Positions 26,042 to 34,727 of a stretch of 64,000 nt of DNA are shown in pieces. The stretch spans positions 93,453 to 157,452 of the forward strand of contig CAJTUC010000005.1 of the NCBI GenBank assembly GCA_910579395.1, read 5' to 3'. This DNA is from an uncultured Lachnospiraceae bacterium (GTDB taxonomy: Bacteria; Bacillota; Clostridia; Lachnospirales; Lachnospiraceae). Numbering within the stretch: position 1 is the first letter of the stretch; every line of letters starts with the position of its first letter. The notes below the pieces were generated by a model. That model was not told the origin of the DNA and did not search any database. It saw only the letters and a list, made by a program, of their open reading frames with translations. The translations under genes and the position numbers were made by a program.

Positions 26042-27163
26042 TTATAATCCTTCCAGTTTCTTTTTCTTATAAGCCGCGAATTCTCCGGCATCCAGCGCAT
26101 CCCTGATTTCAGTCATCATCGTATTGTAAAAGTACAGGTTATGGAGTACGCAGAACCGCATACCGAGCATCTCTTTTGCCTTTAAAAGATGCCTGATGTA
26201 AGCTCTGGAATATCCTCTTTTGCAGACCGGGCAGCCGCAGCCTTCCTCGATCGGCCGCTCATCCAGTTCATACTTCGCATTGAATAAATTTATTTTACCA
26301 TGATTTGTATAAAGATGTCCATGTCTTCCGTTTCTGGTCGGATATACACAGTCAAAAAAATCAACGCCGCGCTCTACCGCTTCCAGAATATTGGCCGGCG
26401 TACCGACCCCCATCAGATAAACTGGTTTTTCTACGGGCAGATAAGGTACCGTTTCTTCAATCACATGATACATCTGCTCATGGCTCTCTCCTACCGCAAG
26501 GCCGCCCAGCGCATATCCGTCCAGATCAAGTTCGGCAATCCGCTTCGCATGTGCTATTCTGATATCGTCGAAAACAGCCCCCTGATTGATACCGAACAGC
26601 ATCTGATGTGGATTGATCGTATCTACCAGCCCGTTCAATCTGCTCATCTCTTTTTTACAGCGTTCCAGCCACCGCGTCGTGCGTTCCACAGAGTTCTGAA
26701 CATAACTTCTGTCCGCCACGCTGGACGGACATTCATCAAACGCCATCGCAATCGTAGATCCCAGATTGGATTGTATCTGCATACTTTCCTCCGGACCCAT
26801 GAAAATTTTCCTGCCGTCGATATGAGAATGAAAATAGACGCCTTCTTCTTTAATCTTGCGAAGACTCGCCAGTGAAAAAACCTGAAAACCGCCGGAATCC
26901 GTTAAAATCGGCTTATTCCATGACATAAATTTATGTAAACCGCCAAGCTGCCTGATCAGTTTATCACCCGGTCTGACATGCAAATGATAAGTATTTGACA
27001 ATTCCACCTGCGTGCCAATCTGTTCCAAATCCTCCGTGGATACTGCGCCTTTGATTGCTGCAGCAGTTCCAACATTCATAAAGACAGGCGTCTGTATGAC
27101 GCCATGCACAGTCGTAAATTCCGCCCGTTTTGCTCTGCCTTCTTGTTTTAAAATTCTATACAT
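26042..27163 (-). CDS. tgt: tRNA-guanine transglycosylase (queuine tRNA-ribosyltransferase)
   Basis: A 373-residue enzyme that exchanges guanine-34 for preQ1 in tRNAs with GUN anticodons. Motifs are TDSGGFQVFSL (catalytic Asp), GVDFFDCVYPTRNGRHGHL (second Asp) and the zinc site CGCPVCKRGYSRAYIRHL. It begins at the standard MYRILKQEGRAKRAEF. It is upstream of yajC. It starts 18 bases after the carboxypeptidase stop, so the three may share a transcript. Confidence 0.96.
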   Translation of the reverse strand: MYRILKQEGRAKRAEFTTVHGVIQTPVFMNVGTAAAIKGAVSTEDLEQIGTQVELSNTYHLHVRPGDKLIRQLGGLHKFMSWNKPILTDSGGFQVFSLASLRKIKEEGVYFHSHIDGRKIFMGPEESMQIQSNLGSTIAMAFDECPSSVADRSYVQNSVERTTRWLERCKKEMSRLNGLVDTINPHQMLFGINQGAVFDDIRIAHAKRIAELDLDGYALGGLAVGESHEQMYHVIEETVPYLPVEKPVYLMGVGTPANILEAVERGVDFFDCVYPTRNGRHGHLYTNHGKINLFNAKYELDERPIEEGCGCPVCKRGYSRAYIRHLLKAKEMLGMRFCVLHNLYFYNTMMTEIRDALDAGEFAAYKKKKLEGL

Positions 27164-27180
27164 TCTAACAAACCCCTAAC

Positions 27181-28242
27181 TCAGAGATACTTATCCCAGA
27201 ATTCTTCGAGACACAAATCTTCCTCGTGCATAACAGCAGCAGCCTCTCTGCCCACATATCGGAAATGCCACGGTTCATACTCGATACTGGTGATATATTC
27301 TTTTCCCTCCGGATACCGAAGCACAAATCCATACTCATAGCTGTGCATAGCAAGCCATTTCCCCGCTTCCGTATCGCCAAAAGCTTCGTCGAGCAGCTTG
27401 TAGGTATCCGAATAAATATCCAGCGCAAGCCCGACCTGATGCTCGCTCGAACCCGGTATCGTCACTGTCTGGGAAGCGGTTTTATATGCCTCCATATAAG
27501 AATATCCCTGATTCATATATTTTTTGATTTTCTTTTCGAAAAGCCATTCCTGCCTGCCGTCCGTTCTGTAAGGAGAACAGACTTCCAGATTAATGCCGTC
27601 GTCTTTTGCCGCCTGCATCATTGCAAGCAGATCGGCTATGATCCGTTCATCACACTGCATACTTCCTTTGATTACCCCGAGATTAAAGCTGTAATCTTCC
27701 GGTATCGGATGCTGTTTATTGACAAGCAGAAGCCTCCAGTCACTGCTGTCAAATACCATTTCAAGCGTGGCCTTTGACTCGGTTTCCGTTACGACTGTCT
27801 CCCCTTCCGCCGCTTTATAGTCCGTTTCCTCCAGAATATCATCCAGCGTATAAAAATCCGCATTTTCAATATCTTCTATATCGCTATACTCCTTTGCAGC
27901 TTCTTCCGATGCCAGAAATATATCCTCGCTCGGCATTATCTCCTTTTCGACGGCAAACTCTATATCGGAATTCTCCACAATGGCATTATAAGGCTCCTGT
28001 GTGCTGATAAAGCTTGTCTGCCTCGTAAATACCGCGAATGAAAAACTGCAGCTCGACATAAAAAACATAAATGCAAACGCAATACCGACATAACGCCTGC
28101 CGTTCGATGCAATATGCCTCCATAAATAATAAATGCTCAATATTACCGTCAGTTCAAGCAAACAGGGATATTTTAACAGTCTGTTTTTCTTTGCCCTGTT
28201 CAGACATCTGAACATGACCTTTTCCCGAAATGTTCTTTTCAT
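27181..28242 (-). CDS. VanY/M15B-type D-alanyl-D-alanine carboxypeptidase
   Basis: A 353-residue membrane-anchored peptidase. A hydrophobic helix (YVGIAFAFMFFMSSCSFSFAV, about 50-70) is followed by an acidic linker and the M15 domain. The zinc motif is SSEHQVGLALDI (SxHxxGxAxD) and the third ligand is in YEPWHFRYVG. It should trim the terminal D-Ala of peptidoglycan stem peptides outside the cell. Nearby resistance genes of van type are absent, so this is probably a housekeeping enzyme. Confidence 0.9.
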   Translation of the reverse strand: MKRTFREKVMFRCLNRAKKNRLLKYPCLLELTVILSIYYLWRHIASNGRRYVGIAFAFMFFMSSCSFSFAVFTRQTSFISTQEPYNAIVENSDIEFAVEKEIMPSEDIFLASEEAAKEYSDIEDIENADFYTLDDILEETDYKAAEGETVVTETESKATLEMVFDSSDWRLLLVNKQHPIPEDYSFNLGVIKGSMQCDERIIADLLAMMQAAKDDGINLEVCSPYRTDGRQEWLFEKKIKKYMNQGYSYMEAYKTASQTVTIPGSSEHQVGLALDIYSDTYKLLDEAFGDTEAGKWLAMHSYEYGFVLRYPEGKEYITSIEYEPWHFRYVGREAAAVMHEEDLCLEEFWDKYL

Positions 28243-28363
28243 TTTGCACCCATTCTATTATGTAAAGTAAGTTATCTCTATTTTGTATAATAACACATAT
28301 TTTTTATTTGTACACCATTTTATTATGTAAATCGAAAATTTTTTATTTTTTCTTGTGGTAAAA

Positions 28364-28392
28364 TTGTATTAATTGTCTATATGTAGTATAGT
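28364..28392 (+). promoter_or_regulatory. Candidate aroC promoter
   Basis: TTGTAT (28364-28369) and TATAGT (28387-28392) with a 17-base spacer in A/T-rich DNA about 60 bases before aroC. The rest of 28243-28450 is A/T-rich and shows no gene. Confidence 0.5.
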
Positions 28393-28450
28393 AGAGAATA
28401 TCTGACACATTGAGGTATCAAATTTCAGAAAGGAACATGAGGATTTAATT

Positions 28451-29551
28451 ATGGCAGGTTCATCTTATGGTAAACTTTTTCAGATCACAACTTGGGGAGA
28501 ATCCCACGGCAAAGCTCTTGGAGTCGTTATTGATGGCTGTCCGGCCGGGCTGCCGCTTTCGGAAGACGATATACAGGCATTTTTAGACCGCCGCAAACCG
28601 GGCAGGACGAAAATATCAACCCCGAGAAAAGAAGACGATAAAGCGGAAATCTTATCCGGTGTTTTTGAAGGCCGGACGACCGGAACGCCGATTTCCCTGA
28701 TTGTCGCCAATATGTCACAGCGCTCCACGGACTACGGCGAAATTGCGAACTACTACCGTCCCGGTCATGCCGACTATACCTTTGATCAAAAATACGGTTT
28801 CCGGGATTACCGCGGTGGCGGCCGCTCTTCCGGACGAGAAACGATTGGACGCGTTGCCGCCGGAGCGATTGCTTCCAAATTATTGAGTACATTCGGCATC
28901 CGCCTGACAGCCTATACCCGTTCCATCGGCCCTATTACGATAGAAGAAAAGAATTTCGATGTACAGGCCATCCTGGATACCCCCACCTGTATGCCCGACC
29001 GCGAAGCTTCCAAAAAGGCGGAAGCCTATCTGGCGGATTGCATGAAATCCTTTGACTCCGCAGGCGGTATCATCGAATGTAAGATAGAAGGCTGTCCGGC
29101 CGGCATCGGGGAACCGGTCTTTGACAAACTGGATGCGGAACTATCCAAAGCCATCATGTCCATCGGCGCCGTCAAAGCCGTTGAAATCGGTGACGGTATA
29201 CGAACCTCGCTTCACAGGGGTTCTGAAAACAATGATGCTTTCCGAATGCAGAATGGCAGAGTCACTAAGGCCACCAATCATGCCGGCGGCATCCTGGGCG
29301 GCATCAGCGACGGCTCCGCGATTCTTCTCCGCGCCCATGTGAAGCCGACACCATCTATTTTCAGCAAACAGCAGACTGTCAATAACCAGGGGGAAGATAT
29401 TGAAATTGCAATCAAAGGACGACACGACCCGGTCATTGTGCCGAGAGCCGTTGTTGTTGTGGAATCGATGGCCGCCATTGCCCTGTTGGATGCTATGCTG
29501 GTAAATATGGGAGCCCGTATAGAGAATCTTCATAAAATCTATGGAAAATAA
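28451..29551 (+). CDS. aroC: Chorismate synthase
   Basis: A 366-residue flavin-dependent enzyme making chorismate from EPSP, the last step of the shikimate pathway. Motifs are TTWGESHGKALG at the N-terminus, GGRSSGRETIGRVAAGA and the C-terminal RHDPVIVPRAV. It begins MAGSSYGKLFQITTWG with AAAGGAAC upstream. It is a single plus-strand gene with its own promoter and terminator. Confidence 0.97.
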   Translation: MAGSSYGKLFQITTWGESHGKALGVVIDGCPAGLPLSEDDIQAFLDRRKPGRTKISTPRKEDDKAEILSGVFEGRTTGTPISLIVANMSQRSTDYGEIANYYRPGHADYTFDQKYGFRDYRGGGRSSGRETIGRVAAGAIASKLLSTFGIRLTAYTRSIGPITIEEKNFDVQAILDTPTCMPDREASKKAEAYLADCMKSFDSAGGIIECKIEGCPAGIGEPVFDKLDAELSKAIMSIGAVKAVEIGDGIRTSLHRGSENNDAFRMQNGRVTKATNHAGGILGGISDGSAILLRAHVKPTPSIFSKQQTVNNQGEDIEIAIKGRHDPVIVPRAVVVVESMAAIALLDAMLVNMGARIENLHKIYGK

Positions 29552-29556
29552 ATGTA

Positions 29557-29617
29557 ACTGCCCGGCGTAAACGGCTTCTTTCGCTAAAAAGATTCGTTTA
29601 CTCCGGGCAGTCTTTAT
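29557..29617. terminator. Terminator after aroC (probably bidirectional)
   Basis: The arms ACTGCCCGGCGTAAACG and CGTTTACTCCGGGCAGT pair with one mismatch and are followed by TCTTTAT. It also faces the end of the convergent aldolase-like gene. Confidence 0.8.
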
Positions 29618-29633
29618 CGGGTTTCTTTTGTAT

Positions 29634-30611
29634 TTAAAAATTATCCAGCAGTTCCAGATAGAAATCGTTATAATCTTTCCGTCCCTCTTTGGTGAAATGA
29701 ATCGCAGTCTTCGGATGCTGGTTTAAAATACCCGTTAATAAATACGGCACATCATATCCCCAGACAACACCGGATTCCCTCATCGGCACAATATGCTTTT
29801 CGATGAATTTTAAAAGCGGATTAATGCGGTATTTCGGATTTTTCAAAAAACCTAACAGCAGTTCACTCGGACAGTTGCCACAGCCCCGTCCGAGACTGCT
29901 TACCGTAGCATCCAGATAACTTACGCCCCTTCGCAATGCCTCTATCGTATTCGCGAACGCGAGCTGTTGGTTATTATGGGCATGAATGCCCACTTTTTTA
30001 TCATGCTTATCCGCTATTTCCAGATATTTGTCCGACAGTCTGCTGACCTGCTCCGGGTAAAGAGAACCATAGCTGTCTACCAGGTAAATACAGCCGACGC
30101 TGCTCTGACAGAGCAGTTCCAGCGCCGCATCGATATCCAGCTCGTTCGACTTGGAAATCGCCATGATATTGACGGTTGTCTCATATCCCTTTTTGGTACA
30201 GTCCTCAATCATTTCGACCGCCGCCGGAATCGTATTAATATAGGTAGCGACCCTGATTAAATCTACCGGACTGTCCTTTTTATTGAGAATGTCTTTCTTA
30301 AAATCACAGCGTCCCACATCCGCCATAACGGAAATCTTCATATCCGTTTTGTTGTCGCCTACAACGGCCCGAATATCTTTATCATCGCAGAATTTCCACT
30401 TTCCGAATTTCTTTACGTCAAACATTTCCTTTGATGCCCTGTAACCAAATTCCATATAATCCACACCGGATTTGAGATTTGCCTCATACAAATCTTTCAC
30501 GAATTCATCCGTAAAAAAGAAGTCATTTACCAGCCCGCCGTCCCTAAGCGTACAATCCATAACTTTGATCTCCGGGGTGTATGACATCAGTGTTCTTTCT
30601 TTTTTGCCCAT
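29634..30611 (-). CDS. HMGL/DmpG-like aldolase family protein
   Basis: A 325-residue TIM-barrel protein of the HMGL-like superfamily. The metal and catalytic motifs are VMDCTLRDGGLVND, YLVDSYGSLYPEQ and GIHAHNNQQLAFANT (the HxH metal pair). The superfamily includes 4-hydroxy-2-oxovalerate aldolase, isopropylmalate synthase and HMG-CoA lyase; the short length and lack of a dimer domain fit the DmpG-like branch. The substrate is unknown, and no partner aldehyde dehydrogenase is near. It begins 40 bases after tyrS with an AAGGAGAG site, so it is probably on the T-box-controlled tyrS transcript. Confidence 0.8.
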   Translation of the reverse strand: MGKKERTLMSYTPEIKVMDCTLRDGGLVNDFFFTDEFVKDLYEANLKSGVDYMEFGYRASKEMFDVKKFGKWKFCDDKDIRAVVGDNKTDMKISVMADVGRCDFKKDILNKKDSPVDLIRVATYINTIPAAVEMIEDCTKKGYETTVNIMAISKSNELDIDAALELLCQSSVGCIYLVDSYGSLYPEQVSRLSDKYLEIADKHDKKVGIHAHNNQQLAFANTIEALRRGVSYLDATVSSLGRGCGNCPSELLLGFLKNPKYRINPLLKFIEKHIVPMRESGVVWGYDVPYLLTGILNQHPKTAIHFTKEGRKDYNDFYLELLDNF

Positions 30612-30651
30612 AACTTCTCTCTCCTTTTGTCCTGGAATCTATTGTTCCAAC

Positions 30652-31878
30652 CTATTCAACGGTAATTTTCTTAAAGCTCTTCTTGCCCTTTTTTACCATA
30701 AATTCCTCTGCGGCAATTTCCTCTTTGCTGTAAACCTTCTTTACATCCGTCACCTTTTCACCTTTCACGGTAACGCCGCCCTGTTCTACGGCACGGCGGG
30801 CCTCGGAACGGGATGCCGCCAGACCGGAAGCGACTAAAATTGCCAGAATATCGATATTTCCATCCGCAAATTGGTCATCTGCCAAAACGGCCACCGGTAT
30901 ATTCTCGGAATTTCCGCCGCCTGCAAAAAGCGCTTTCGCCGCCTCTTTGGCCTTCTCCGCTTCCGCTTCTCCATGCACCAGATTGGTCAGTTCATAAGCA
31001 AGAATCTCTTTGGCCTGATTCAACTGACTGCCTTCCCATTTGTCCATCTCGTCAATCTGTTCTAACGGCAGGAACGTCAGCATACGCAGACATTTCAGGA
31101 CATCCGCATCCGCCACGTTGCGCCAGTACTGGTAAAACTCAAACGGAGAAGTCTTGTTCGGGTCAAGCCATACGGCACCCTTCTGGGTCTTGCCCATCTT
31201 CTTTCCTTCCGAATTAAGCAAAAGCGTGATTGTCATCGCATAAGCATCCTTACCCAGTTTCCTGCGGATCAGTTCCGTACCGCCAAGCATATTGCTCCAC
31301 TGGTCATCACCGCCAAACTGCATATTACAGCCGTAACGCTTATACAGTTCCAGAAAATCATAACTCTGCATGATCATATAATTAAATTCCAGGAAACTCA
31401 GTCCCTTTTCCATTCTCTGCTTATAGCACTCCGCCGTCAACATACGATTCACGCTGAAATGTACGCCGATATCGCGGATAAATTCGATATAATTCAAATC
31501 AGTCAGCCAGTCCGCGTTGTTGACCATCAGCGCCTTTCCCTCGGAAAAATCAATAAAACGGCTCATCTGTTTCTTAAAACACTCGCAGTTATGCTCTATC
31601 GTTTCTTTTGTCATCATCGTGCGCAGATCGCTCCTGCCCGAAGGGTCGCCAATCATTCCCGTACCGCCGCCGATCAGGGCAATCGGTTTATTCCCTGCTT
31701 CCTGTAATCTTTTCATCAGACACAGGGCCATAAAATGTCCTACATGCAAGCTGTCCGCCGTCGGGTCGAAACCGATATAAAAAGTCGCCTTTCCGTCGTT
31801 GATCAGTTCCCGGATTTCATCAGCATCCGTCAGCTGTGCAAGCAATCCCCTTGCCTGTAATTCTTCATAAATTTTCAT
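30652..31878 (-). CDS. tyrS: Tyrosyl-tRNA synthetase
   Basis: A 408-residue class I synthetase. The HIGH-type motif is SLHVGHFMALC (about residue 45), the KMSKS-type is KKMGKTQKGAV, and a C-terminal S4 RNA-binding domain (ASRSEARRAVEQGGVTV) is present. The start is MKIYEELQARG at 31878, with GGAAGA 8 bases before it; an ATG two codons upstream is nearly on top of that site. A T-box leader with a UAC specifier precedes it, so it is induced when tRNA-Tyr is uncharged. Confidence 0.97.
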   Translation of the reverse strand: MKIYEELQARGLLAQLTDADEIRELINDGKATFYIGFDPTADSLHVGHFMALCLMKRLQEAGNKPIALIGGGTGMIGDPSGRSDLRTMMTKETIEHNCECFKKQMSRFIDFSEGKALMVNNADWLTDLNYIEFIRDIGVHFSVNRMLTAECYKQRMEKGLSFLEFNYMIMQSYDFLELYKRYGCNMQFGGDDQWSNMLGGTELIRRKLGKDAYAMTITLLLNSEGKKMGKTQKGAVWLDPNKTSPFEFYQYWRNVADADVLKCLRMLTFLPLEQIDEMDKWEGSQLNQAKEILAYELTNLVHGEAEAEKAKEAAKALFAGGGNSENIPVAVLADDQFADGNIDILAILVASGLAASRSEARRAVEQGGVTVKGEKVTDVKKVYSKEEIAAEEFMVKKGKKSFKKITVE

Positions 31879-31923
31879 GTTCATTCTTCCTTTCCTACTT
31901 CGAAATTTGTGTTCGTTAAACGC

Positions 31924-32299
31924 AAAAAAGACCCCGTCCACTGAAAGGACGAGGTCGAATGCCCGTGTTACCACCTAACTTCATAAACAGCTCACGCTGC
32001 CTATCTCACTAAGTACGACCGCCTGATACTTATCGCGCGCTTCCCTATCCTGCGATGATACTCTCCTGCTATAACGTGCATTCCTCCGTCATGACCTACT
32101 ACCTCCTGCTTAGCCTATCAGTTTGGATACTAATCCAAACTGATAATTGAAAATCTATGATTTTCAATTTGGATTTTCTGTCATGAAGCTCCAAGATGTA
32201 TTCACGAAAAACTTCCCGTACGCCTCTCATCACCCGGCTGCTTTCTGTTCGTTCCGTCATTCGCTACTTGTTCTTATCAACGCCTGTTGTATTTAACTA
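31924..32299 (-). promoter_or_regulatory. Tyrosine T-box riboswitch leader of tyrS
   Basis: On the minus strand: Stem I with an AGTA-type motif and GTGATGAGAGG, then GTGAATACATC with the specifier TAC (32200-32198, tyrosine), then two hairpins (32117-32168), then the conserved T-box AGGTGGTAACACGGGCATTC (31976-31957). The terminator GACCTCGTCC/GGACGGGGTC and a T-run follow (31956-31924). Confidence 0.95.
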
Positions 32300-32305
32300 T
32301 TTTGT

Positions 32306-32334
32306 ATCGTATCCGAAAAACTCGGCTTTGTCAA
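32306..32334 (-). promoter_or_regulatory. tyrS promoter
   Basis: A consensus TTGACA (32334-32329), a 17-base spacer and TACGAT (32311-32306) on the minus strand lie directly in front of the T-box leader. Confidence 0.75.
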
Positions 32335-32391
32335 GATGAAATTTCTATTTATTTGGCTTGATTTATTTGGCCTGAAAACAATTCAACCAGC

Positions 32392-32542
32392 GGCCGGGGC
32401 AGCATATCGTTCCTGCGGAGGCCCTTGAAAAGCGCCGGTACTTAGTGAAAAAGCTGCTTTTGAACTTAGTACCGCTGCTGCTTTTCGCGGAGCGAGAGCG
32501 TGCCTCCAAAGGAACGATATGCTGCCCCGGCCGCCGGTTGAA
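32392..32542. repeat. Large palindromic element, copy 3
   Basis: About 151 bp. Arms of 33 bp (32392-32424 and 32510-32542) are complementary with one mismatch; the left arm begins TTCAACCAGCGGCCGGGGCA. The core, read on the minus strand, has GGCACGCTCTCGCTCCGC, AAAAGCAGCAGC, CTAAGTACCGGCGCTTTT and AAGGGCCTCCG, clearly related to copy 2. It ends 10 bases from the stop codon of the VWA gene. Confidence 0.8.
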
Positions 32543-32552
32543 CTTTTGCCGC

Positions 32553-33752
32553 CTATTTATTCGTCATCAACTTGACCATCGCCTGATTTAACCCGTTCAC
32601 TGTCAGCTTATACATCGGGAACATTCCTTTGATCGCGGTCTCCGCTTCCCGCCAGGGTGCATGGCCGGGCGCCATCTTCGGATTTAGCCAGACGATGCGC
32701 TTATAGTGCCGCTTCATTAACTGCAGCCACTCCATACCGGAAAGACCGCCGTTCGGCCCTCTGTAATTGCCGGTGGTGGAATACAGTTCTTCCGGGGCCA
32801 TCGCCGCATCTCCGACAATGATGACCTTATAATCGCTGTCCAGATTCCGAAACATCCATTCCGTATCAATCCAGTCGCCGTTCTCGCACTCCGGCGTCTT
32901 ATACAGCTTGGAATAAATACAGTTATGAAAATAATAGGTCTTTACGTCTTTATAATGATTCGACTTATGCACCGATTGGAAAAGCTCGTTCAACAGACTG
33001 CTGTATGGAATCATTGTGCCGCCGGAATCCATTAAAAGCAGTAATTTGACCGCATTTTTTCTGGGCCGCTCCATTACAATCTGAAGACAGCCGCCGTTGT
33101 TGCAGGTCTTATCGATTGTTCCGTCGATATCCAGCTCCGTTTTCGGGATATCCAGCTTTGTCGAAAACTGCCGCAGTTTTCGAAGCGCCACCTGAAACTG
33201 TCTGTTATCCAGAATCCTGTCGTCGCGGAAATCCCGGTATTTTCGCGCACCGATGACCTGAAAAGCCGACTGATATCCGGTAGAACCGCCCACCCGGATA
33301 CCGCCCATATTTCCGCCCGTATTGCCGAACGAAGTTTTTCCCATTGTGCCAATCCAGAAGCTTCCGCCGTTGTGTTCGGAATCCTGGTCCCGCAGACGGT
33401 CTTTGAACTTCTGCTCTACGTCTTCTTTATCGATCTGTACCTGTTCTTCATTCATGACATGACGCATTTCTTCATGCTGCTCGTCAATCATATCCGATTT
33501 ATCCAGCCATCTCAGCATGTTTTTGCTGATCTCATTCTCGGACTGGATGCCTTTGAATACTTCATCAAAAGCCATATCGAACTTATCGAATTCGGTTTCT
33601 GACTTCACGAGTATCATTCTTGCAACATAATAGAAATCCGTCAGGCTGCTGTTGCATAATCCCTGTGACAACGCTTCCTGCAATGTCAGCCACTCCGTCA
33701 ATGTAACGTGAAGCCCTTTTGCCTTCAACGTATAAAAGAATTTACCAAACAT
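32553..33752 (-). CDS. CoxE-like VWA domain protein
   Basis: A 399-residue protein with a C-terminal von Willebrand A-type domain of the CoxE/YehP type. The strand-loop LLLLMDSGGTMIPYSS is where the MIDAS motif DxSxS belongs; here it reads DSGGT, so metal binding may be altered. VVIVGDAAMAPEEL and WLNPKMAP fit later parts. It follows the MoxR ATPase by 34 bases. MoxR-VWA pairs act as chaperone or metal-insertion systems; the client is unknown here. There is no signal peptide. Confidence 0.85.
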   Translation of the reverse strand: MFGKFFYTLKAKGLHVTLTEWLTLQEALSQGLCNSSLTDFYYVARMILVKSETEFDKFDMAFDEVFKGIQSENEISKNMLRWLDKSDMIDEQHEEMRHVMNEEQVQIDKEDVEQKFKDRLRDQDSEHNGGSFWIGTMGKTSFGNTGGNMGGIRVGGSTGYQSAFQVIGARKYRDFRDDRILDNRQFQVALRKLRQFSTKLDIPKTELDIDGTIDKTCNNGGCLQIVMERPRKNAVKLLLLMDSGGTMIPYSSLLNELFQSVHKSNHYKDVKTYYFHNCIYSKLYKTPECENGDWIDTEWMFRNLDSDYKVIIVGDAAMAPEELYSTTGNYRGPNGGLSGMEWLQLMKRHYKRIVWLNPKMAPGHAPWREAETAIKGMFPMYKLTVNGLNQAMVKLMTNK

Positions 33753-33786
33753 CCCGTACCCTTGCCTTTCTATAAGCCTGAACTTT

Positions 33787-34608
33787 TCAGTCTGTCCTGT
33801 GCTTCAGCGTTTCGAGGTCTTCATCCTTTTTCACAACAACACCGATGAATGGAAGTTCTTCCCGCAGCCTGTCCGTCGGAATGCCGCCGATCTGCAGAGC
33901 ATTAATCCAATCAATGAGCTCCGATGTGCTCGGTTTCTTACGGATATCCTTAATGGAACGTATCCAGTAGAAAACATCCATTGCATCTTTTAACAGCTTC
34001 TCTTCCACATCCGGGTAATGCGTTTTCACGATTTCTTCCATCAGTTCCGCATTCGGGAAGTCGATATAGTGGAAAATACATCTTCTCAGAAACGCGTCAG
34101 GCAGCTCTTTTTCCGCATTGGAAGTGATGATAACAATCGGCCTGTGTTTAGCCTTCACGGTCCGCTTTGTCTCATGAATATAAAATTCCATCTGGTCCAA
34201 TTCCCACAGCAGGTCATTGGGAAATTCCAAATCTGCCTTATCGATTTCGTCAATCAGAAGAACGACCTGCTCATCGGAGTCAAAAGCCTCACCGAGCTTG
34301 CCCAGTTTAATATATCTGGCAATATCATCTACGCCCTCTTCCCCGAACTGGCCGTCATAAAGCCGCTGTATCGTATCATAAACATACAGGCCTTCCTGTG
34401 CCTTCGTCGTGGATTTGATGTTCCAGATAACCAGTTTTTTGCCGAGTGATTCCGCGACCGCCTGTGCGAGCATCGTCTTGCCCGTACCCGGCTCGCCTTT
34501 GATCAGCAGCGGTTTCTGCAATGCAACCGCCACGTTTACGCTCGCGAGAAGTTCTTTCGATGCTACATATTGAGAAGTACTCGTAAATGTTGTTTTCTTA
34601 TCACTCAT
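33787..34608 (-). CDS. MoxR-family AAA+ ATPase
   Basis: A 273-residue ATPase. The Walker A motif is GEPGTGKTMLAQAV, Walker B is VVLLIDEIDKAD, and sensor 1 is IVIITSNAEKELPDAFLRRC. The start MSDKKTTFTSTS at 34608 is used; a frame-extending ATG four codons upstream sits against the GGAAAGGG site. It is the first gene of a MoxR-VWA pair, which works as an AAA+ chaperone with its VWA partner. Confidence 0.92.
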   Translation of the reverse strand: MSDKKTTFTSTSQYVASKELLASVNVAVALQKPLLIKGEPGTGKTMLAQAVAESLGKKLVIWNIKSTTKAQEGLYVYDTIQRLYDGQFGEEGVDDIARYIKLGKLGEAFDSDEQVVLLIDEIDKADLEFPNDLLWELDQMEFYIHETKRTVKAKHRPIVIITSNAEKELPDAFLRRCIFHYIDFPNAELMEEIVKTHYPDVEEKLLKDAMDVFYWIRSIKDIRKKPSTSELIDWINALQIGGIPTDRLREELPFIGVVVKKDEDLETLKHRTD

Positions 34609-34652
34609 TATTATAACCATGCCCTTTCCGCAGTCTGCGAGTTGTCTTTTTG

Positions 34653-34681
34653 TTGCTATATGCTTAAATTTATGTTACGAT
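34653..34681 (+). promoter_or_regulatory. metF promoter
   Basis: TTGCTA (34653-34658), a 17-base spacer and TACGAT (34676-34681), about 46 bases before the start codon. Confidence 0.55.
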
Positions 34682-34727
34682 ATTTTAGTTGCAAAAGCAA
34701 GAAATATTCAGAAAGGGAGTTATAACA

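Noticed and set aside
27181..28242. Vancomycin resistance locus
   Set aside because: Only a VanY-like carboxypeptidase is present; no vanA/B/G ligase, vanX or vanRS pair is near.
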